A DNA stretch of 64,000 nt, taken from assembly GCA_001599755.1 (NCBI GenBank), contig BCHX01000012.1, positions 124,001 to 188,000 on the forward strand. Direction: 5' to 3'. The notes beneath the pieces are model-generated. The model was not told where the DNA came from, did not search any database, and saw only the letters and a program-made list of their open reading frames with translations. Source of the stretch: Gliomastix tumulicola (lineage: Eukaryota; Ascomycota; Sordariomycetes; Hypocreales; Bionectriaceae). Below, in pieces: positions 58,002 to 64,000 of this stretch (positions are counted from its first letter, which is position 1; every line of letters begins with the position of its first letter). The position numbers were made by a program, and so were the translations under genes.

Positions 58002-58709
58002 TCACTGCCCCTTGGTCAAATCAGCCAGGATCTTCCGTCCTCTAGTGCAGTCGTCCTCGTGCGAAGGCTCACGCGCCGTCTCGAGTATCCCGTCCTGCAC
58101 CCAGGCCTGCACAGCCGGATGGTTGAACAGCCTCTCCACGTACGCCTTGGCGACCTCTCCCTCCAGCTCAAGCCCGTAAGTGACACAGCGCGAGGCGACG
58201 GGGGCAAACATGGCGTCGGCCGCGGTGAAAGTAGATCCAGCCAACCACGGGCCCCCAAACGTCTCGACGCCGTGCGTGAACAGCCCGCTCAGCCGGGCAA
58301 GGTCCCCCTGCAGCGCGTCGCTCAGCGGCCGCGGCATCTCGATGCGCAGGCCGACGTTCATGCTGCACTCGTCGCGGATCGCGGCAAACGACGAGTGCAT
58401 CTCGGCGGCGGCGCACCGAGCAAACGCGCGTGCGGCCGCGCTCGTCTCCAGTGACGGCCACACGCCAGCGTGCCTGTCGGCGAGATACTCGGCAATGGCG
58501 AGCGAGTCCCAGACTACAACGCCGCCGGCGTCGTGCAAGCAGGGGACCTTGCCCGACGGCGAGAAGGCGAGGAACTCGGGCTGGCGGTAGCCCGGCTTGA
58601 AGAGGGAGAGGGCCTCGTCGAAGGGGATGTCGAGGGCTTTGAGGAGCACCCAGGGCCGCATGGACCACGAGGAGTAGCGCTTGTTGCCGATGTGCAGTTT
58701 GTACGCCAT
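58002..58709 (-). CDS. glutathione S-transferase family protein
   Basis: This intronless frame encodes 235 residues. The thioredoxin-like N-terminal domain begins KLHIGNKRYSSWSMRPW, with the candidate catalytic serine at 13-14, then SGKVPCL with the cis-Pro, and VVWDSLAIAEYLADR for the glutathione gamma-glutamyl contact. The all-helical domain includes AAEMHSSFAAIRDECSMN and STFTAADAMFAPV. This pattern is closer to unclassified proteobacterial GSTs (IGNKNYSSWSLRPW type) than to classical fungal GSTs, although fungal members exist. The enzyme probably conjugates or isomerises small electrophiles in the cytosol. A TATTTAAA element on the - strand lies near 58797, about 90 bp upstream. The gene converges with the Zn2Cys6 gene. 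Confidence 0.93.
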   Translation of the reverse strand: MAYKLHIGNKRYSSWSMRPWVLLKALDIPFDEALSLFKPGYRQPEFLAFSPSGKVPCLHDAGGVVVWDSLAIAEYLADRHAGVWPSLETSAAARAFARCAAAEMHSSFAAIRDECSMNVGLRIEMPRPLSDALQGDLARLSGLFTHGVETFGGPWLAGSTFTAADAMFAPVASRCVTYGLELEGEVAKAYVERLFNHPAVQAWVQDGILETAREPSHEDDCTRGRKILADLTKGQ

Positions 58710-59149
58710 GGTGAGGGCTGTCGATGTCAGTGGGAGATGGCCGGTCGTGAATGAGGGATCTTAGGACATCTACCTGAGGGAGGAGGCTAGGAGGGTTTAA
58801 ATACTTATTGATAAAAAGCCACGACATTGCATTGAGGTCCATTTTGACGAGCCTCTGCACCCTTCGTATTCGATCCGGCGCCCTTAGCTTGACATAGCGC
58901 CGTCACGAACCACTGAACCGAGTCATCGCCTGGGCATTGATTGGCCAGCATTGGCAGCACTTCCGCACATCGGCACCGTCATGATAAAAAACACAAGGCC
59001 CCCCACCCACGTCCAGATAAGGACCCAGGTCCGTCCCACGCAATGGGTGTAAACTGTTGATGTCAGCGGTCCAGCTCCTGCCATAGCGACGCAAAACTCG
59101 CTAGCTCTGCCCCTCCTATGCAGTCTTTCTCTTTTTCTCCCTTTAATCT
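58710..59149. other. GST promoter and flank of the repeat array
   Basis: The first 100 bp carry the GST promoter. The rest is unique sequence without a gene up to the beginning of the repeat array. Confidence 0.5.
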
Positions 59150-62115
59150 TTCTCTCTTTATGTATCTGTATTTGCGCACGCGTGCGTCTCTCGACCGGGT
59201 CCGCGGAGGCTCTTTCGATCGTGTCTTCGAGGGCTCAATGAATCGGTTATTCCAATCGGGCTATTCAATCGATCTTTCGACCAGTTCTTTCGATCGATTC
59301 AGTCGAGTTATTTCATCAATCGTTATTTCAATCGGTGTGCGTGCTTGCGTGCGTCCGTATTTTTCGGCCGGGCTAAGACCTCCTTCACGTAGGTTCTCTC
59401 AATCAGGCTTCTTCAATTGGATTGTTTCGGTCGGTTCGTTCGGTTGGGCCATTTCCTTTCGACGGGGTCTGTGAAGGCTCTTTCGATTGGATTTCCGAAT
59501 GGTCTTGTAGTCGGGCCTGCGAAGGCTCCTTGAACTGGGTTCTTGCAATCGATGTGTGTGTGCGTGCGTGCATCTCTCTCGCTCGAGTGTATAAGGGCTC
59601 TCTTCGGTTGGGGCATCCCATCGAACTCTTTCGAAATTGGATTATTTCGGTCGATTCCTTCAATTTGGGTGCGTGCGTTCGTGTGGGCGAGCTGTCTCAA
59701 TCGATTGAGTCTCTGCTCGGGCTCCTTGAATCATGTCCTTTCCGTCGTATTCTTTCGATAATCGTCTTCCAATCATATTCTTTCGATCGTGTTCTTTCGG
59801 CCGTATTATTTCATCGAGTTCTTTTAATCGCATTCTTTCCATTGGTCCTTCGATCGTGTTCTTTCAGTCGGGTTATTTCAGTCGGTGCGTGCGTGCGTGC
59901 ATCTTTCTCGACCAGGTGCATAAGGGCTCCCTTCGATTGGGGTATTCCAAGAAGTTCTTTTTATTGAGCTTGTTCAATAGGGTTATTCGGTCGGTTGTTT
60001 CAATTGGGACGTATACGCGAGGTGTATCTCGGCCGGGTGTATGAAGGTTCCTTCAATTCGGTTCTTTTACTCGGGCTTTTTCGATCGGGATCTTTCAATC
60101 AGGTCTGCGAGGGCTGGCTCCTTTAATCGGCCTTTTCACTCGGCTTGTATGTATGCATCTCTCTCGGCCGGGTTGGTAGGGGATGCTTCAATCGGACGGC
60201 TTCAGCCGGGCTTCTTCAATTGGGTTGTTTCAATCTATTCCTTGCGTTTTGGTGTGTGCGCGTGCGCCTGTCTCGACTGGCCCTGCGAGGCTCCTTGAAT
60301 CAGTTCTTGCAATCGTGTCGTTCCAATCGAATTATTTCAATCGGATAAATTTAACAGGATATTTCTATCGGGCTCCTCGAATTGAGCTCGTTCGATCGTG
60401 TCTTGGAGGGCTTTTCGACCGGGTCTGCAAGGGGTCTTTCCTTTGGACATTCGAAGGGCTCTATCAACCGTCCAGTGAGGGATCTGCCAGTCGGGGCTGC
60501 GAGGGCCGTCTCAATCGATCGGGTCCGCGGTGACTTTTTTATTCGGTTCTTTCAATCAGCGCGTGCGTGCGTGTGTCTCTCTCGACTGGGTTTATAAGGA
60601 CCGCTTCAGTTATATTCTTTCGATCGGATTATTATTTCGATCGGCTCCCTGAATCGGGATGTGTGCGCGCGTGCGCTTGTCTCAACTGGGTGTGTAAGGG
60701 CGTTTTCGATTCGGTCTGCGAGGGCTCCTTCAACGGAGATATTTCATCGAGTTCTTTCAATCGGTGTGTGCGTGCGTGCATCTCTTTCGACCGGGTGGGT
60801 GGATAAGGGCTCCCTGCAATTGGGTTCTTTCAATCGGGCTTCTTCAATGGTATTATTTCGGTCGATTCTTTCAATTGGAGTGTGTACTCCGTACGCGCGC
60901 GTGTCTCTCGTTCGGGAATGTGAGGGCTCCTTCGATTGGGATCTTTTCATTATGCTTTTTCAATCGGGCTTGCGAGGGGTCCGTCGGTCGGGTTCTTTCA
61001 ATTGGATTTCCGAATGGTCTTGTAGTCGGGCTTGCGAGGGCTCTATGAATCAGGTCTGCGAGGGCTTCTTCAATCGGGTCTCGCAATCGAATTATTTTCA
61101 TCGTGGTATTTTTCTCGGTTGCTTCAATTAGGGTGTGTGTACGCGTGCGCATCTGTCGACCGAGAGTGGGAGGGATTCTTGAGTTTGGCTTTTTCAATGG
61201 GTTCTTTCGATTGGGTATTTCATCGACTTCTTTTATTTGGGCTTGTTCAATGGGTTATTTCGATTGGCCTTCTTCAATTGGATTATCTTGGTCGGTTCCT
61301 TCAGTTGGGGGGTGTGTGTGTGCGCATGTCTTGACCGGGCCTTGAAGGGCTGCTTCAATCGGGCTCTTTTCATCGTTTCAATCGGAATGTGGGGTTATTT
61401 CATCGGGTTATTTCAATCGGTATCTTTAATCGGGATGTTTTCGCGTCTCGAGAGTGGGCTTTCCAGGGCTCTTTCAATTGGGGCTCCGATGGTTGGCTCA
61501 ATCGATTGGGTCGACAAGGGCTTCTTGAATTGGGTTCCTTAAATCGGTGTGTGTATGCATATATCTCTCCCGACCGGATGGCAGGGGCTCGTTCAATTGG
61601 GTTCTTGTATGCGGGTAATTTTAATCGGCTCCAGGAATTGGATTATTTCGGTCGGTTGCTTCGAATGGGGTCGTGTGGGCACATTTCTCGACTTGGTCTG
61701 GGAGGACGGGCTCCTTATAATGTTCTTTCGGGTGATTTCATGGAGTTCTTGTAATTGTGTTCTTGTAATCGGATTTCTAAATTGGATTCTTAATCGGTTG
61801 TTTCAATCAGGCTTCTTGAATCAGATTGTTTATGTCAGTTCCTTCAATTAGGGTGTGTGTGCGCGCCTGCCTCGACCGGGTTTGTAAAGGCTGCTTCAAT
61901 GGGTTCTTGTAATCGAGTTATTTCAATCGTAGCGTCGTATTTGGTTATTTCATTCGGGCTCCTTCAACCGGGGTGGTTGGGTTTGCGAGGGCTCTTGGAA
62001 TCGGTCTGCGGGGGCTCCTACAAGGAGATTCTTTCAATCGGGTCCGTAAAACGTCTTTCAGTCGGGCCTATAAGGGCTTTATCGGTCGGGCTGCTTCAAT
62101 CAGGTCTGCAAGGGT
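59150..62115 (+). repeat. hierarchical degenerate tandem-repeat array (about 3 kb)
   Basis: The + strand is built from degenerate 13-15 bp units near TTTCAATCGGGTTCT. The hexamer RATYGG occurs about 44 times between 59221 and 62041 by hand count, against about 3 expected by chance, and almost always on the + strand. Interspersed is a longer cassette of about 80-100 bp. It has a CTTCTTCAATTGGATTATTT part, a TCGGTCGGTTCC part, a GTGTGTGCGCGTGCG part, a CTCTCGACCGGGT part and a final AAGGGCTCC part. About ten to sixteen copies recur at 100-430 bp intervals. Frames of 60-180 codons open in all + frames, as expected of T/G-rich repeats, and none is kept across units. It is therefore not coding. 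CpG and CpA are abundant, so it has escaped RIP. Confidence 0.85.
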
Positions 62116-62455
62116 GGTGCAGGCGGGCAGGTCGTCTTCTGGGTGGGGGAAGAGGATCGTCTACTTGTTGTCAATGAACTTGTGGAAGTTGATGGGGCAT
62201 TGGTGGTCTCGGCATTGAAGTCTGGGGCGACGTAGCCGAGATGGATGGGGGCAGGGTTCGCCAATTTGGTGGTAGTGTTTGCGTTTTGGTAGCGTGAAAA
62301 GTGAGGGCACACAAAATGTGAAGAGTGAGGGCACACAATGTGTCAGGATGGTTGTGGAAGGTAGATGGGGTGATGATGAGAAACAAGAATGGAAGGAAGG
62401 ATGAGAAGAGGAGCAGAAAGAGGGAAGGCTCAGCAGAGGCAGTGAGCTCGGGATC
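62116..62455. other. unique segment interrupting the repeat array
   Basis: These 340 bp lack the RATYGG units, which resume after 62456. It contains the direct repeat GTGAGGGCACACAA twice within 50 bp (near 62300 and 62322) and a purine-rich right half. It may be an insertion into the array or a conserved non-repeat island. No gene is supported. Confidence 0.5.
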
Positions 62456-62560
62456 TTGAGACAACACCTGCGAGAGCTCCGTCAATCGGGCCTGAGAGGG
62501 CTTCTGTCAGTCAGGCATTCAATGAGGTCTGCAAGGGATTTAATTTCGAGGGCGCTCAAC
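62456..62560 (+). repeat. remnant of the repeat array
   Basis: Words typical of the array return here, including GCGAGAGCTCCGTCAATCGG, CTGAGAGGGCTTC and TGAGGTCTGCAAGGG, after which unique sequence begins. Confidence 0.65.
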
Positions 62561-63622
62561 GGGCTGGGCTGCCGTTGGAGGCGGCCGTTGGAGGTGGCTG
62601 TTGGAGGGTCGAGTTGTTTGGTAGTGGAAAGAAAGTTTGGTTTACAGAAAGGATGGAGGGGATTTTTTTTTCAGTGAGGGGAAATCTGCCTACCGCGTCT
62701 GCCTGCCTGCTTGCGTCATCTGTCTCCTGCCTCATGATGCAAATCCTCGTACCTTCCATTGCAATTTTTCAAGCAATTTTTCAGTACTGGAAAGGACATT
62801 CACTAACGAGTGGCTGATCGACTTCTAAGGAACTGCCTGGAACTGCCTCTCCAGTGGGCCCTCGTCCTGGTGCGAGCAGCAGCATGTGTTCCATCAAAAT
62901 GCATTTCCCGCCGAAGTTTTTTTGATACTTCTGGGCAGCCTTGGAAATCACATGGCTGGCCCTGCACCAAAGCGGTGCCGGGCAGATATCTCGGCCCAAA
63001 CTTCGATCCTTGCGACGTGCCCCGTGATTGCTGCTTTCTGCACTGCCTCTTCACCAGGCCGGCTCCCTAGGAACCGCGCGCTTAATCAAACACCTCAGTG
63101 TTTTTGGTCGAATCGACTGGCGGAGATCCTGCATGGCCCTCACAGCCCACTGGAGAAGGATAGCGGTGAGGCTTGGTGTTGCAACCAACAGGTGGGTCGA
63201 GAGTGCTGATTTCAGGGCCTCTGGCGAGTTACAGTGAGAACTTGCAGAATGCGCACTGGAACCAACTGAACTCAAGGTCATTTGGGTGCTGTTGGACGAG
63301 TTCTTGGATCCGCCACCAGGCCCAATGCAGGAATAGAATGGCACGGTGTTGGTCGTCGTTCACCTGATGGCCCTTGTGATGGCTTCGTTGTCTGGTGCCA
63401 AGATGACACGCGAGCGAATTGGCATCACAAGGGAGGCTTATGCAGCGTTGGTCTTCAATCTAGACCCCTTGGCACCGAAACAAAGATGCTGTCAAGGCCA
63501 GAGTTGCACGCATCTTCTGTGAAGATAAAAGGCAGCTTTACCGCTCGATATCCCGGTCGTGTTTGCTTCACGAGTCATTGAAATCTATCGCAATCCCTTC
63601 CCAGCCTTTCCCCGTCTGCAAT
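62561..63622. other. intergenic region before the last gene
   Basis: A short minisatellite of GGAGGCGGCCGTTGGAGG type lies at about 62574-62610. Several short frames overlap without recognisable domains. The last 100 bp should be the promoter and leader of the secreted protein at 63623. Confidence 0.45.
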
Positions 63623-64000
63623 ATGCGAGTCACATCTCTATTGACTGCCGCCGTTGGCCTCCTGCTCGGGACCGCCTCATCTGTTGATCTTCTCCAGTAT
63701 CCTACAGTGCGTTGTGCTGGCGACACCGCATGGGTCTGCCGCAATGCTGGATCCTCGAAGTGCTGCTCGCGTTCTAGCGATGCCGATTATCACTACAATT
63801 CGGGGCGCTGCAAATCGCAAGTCGACACTTGGCGACATGGAGTGTTAGTCTTTCCCTGCACAGGGAAATTGAGCCTTCTCTCCAGATCTTGGAACTAACT
63901 CTAGACGCACATAGATACCGTGGGACCGCGTCCAATCGGTGCAGAGGCTATTGGCGCGATGTTGCCTGCTCCTCAACCTCGAGCAACTGTATCAGTGCTC
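63623..64000 (+). CDS. small secreted cysteine-rich protein, 3' end beyond window
   Basis: Exon 1 is 63623-63843. A 71-bp intron (donor GTTAGT, branch ACTAAC, acceptor CATAG) ends at 63914, and exon 2 runs off the edge. The earlier acceptor TCTAG would lead to an immediate stop. A signal peptide of about 20 residues (MRVTSLLTAAVGLLLGTASS) is followed by at least eight cysteines: RCAG, WVCRN, KCCSR with an adjacent pair, GRCKS, NRCRG, VACSS and NCIS. The pattern is not that of hydrophobins. Size and cysteine density fit fungal effector-like or wall-associated proteins; I do not recognise the family. The incomplete C-terminus prevents a firmer statement. Confidence 0.7.

Noticed and set aside
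59422..59967. 181-codon frame in the repeat array
   Set aside because: Open frames occur in every + frame of the array because repeat units avoid stops; unit length is not a multiple of three, so no protein repeat is kept.

Overview
The window is nuclear DNA of a filamentous ascomycete (Pezizomycotina). Coding regions are GC-rich. Introns are short (55 to about 206 bp) with GTRNGY donors, CTRAC-type branch sites and YAG acceptors. The gene set (Arf6, CDK8/Ssn3, Arp2, SGF29, GTP cyclohydrolase II, an AA9 monooxygenase, a GH28 exo-polygalacturonase, Zn2Cys6 regulators) is typical of such fungi. The left end shows the mark of repeat-induced point mutation (RIP). I cannot name the species or class from sequence alone. 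The two pectin/cellulose enzymes and the cysteine-rich secreted proteins suggest a plant-associated or plant-debris lifestyle (inference).

Layout. 1-1218 is an extremely AT-rich, RIP-saturated block with no CpA and no CpG dinucleotide; it passes through a CTAG-rich transition (to about 1700) into normal DNA. From 1.7 to 16.9 kb there are only two convincing genes: a small conserved fungal protein at 5.3 kb and a Cyp6/PPIL4 cyclophilin-RRM protein at 8.8-10.4 kb. A 6.5 kb gene-free stretch then leads to a Zn2Cys6 regulator whose DNA-binding module is one frame-neutral exon. From 20.8 to 34.3 kb lies a compact housekeeping block: phosphomannose isomerase, SGF29, Arf6, Ssn3, Arp2, a Dcg1-like racemase and a sugar-porter-like transporter. 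An AA9 lytic polysaccharide monooxygenase follows at 35-36.2 kb, then a small anchored secreted protein, a 1413-residue coilin-like nuclear protein, RIB1, a secreted 8-Cys protein, an exo-polygalacturonase, a second Zn2Cys6 regulator and a bacterial-looking glutathione transferase.

From about 59.15 to 62.1 kb there is an unusual 3 kb non-coding array. Degenerate 13-15 bp units, consensus near TTTCAATCGGGTTCT, are mixed with a longer recurrent cassette, and the array is strongly strand-asymmetric. It matches no element I know and is the most intriguing object in the window. A small secreted cysteine-rich protein runs off the right edge.

Gene models with introns were built by hand from splice signals, frame continuity and family conservation. 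Every multi-exon model given closes in frame. Untranslated ends and regulatory sites are mostly inferred.
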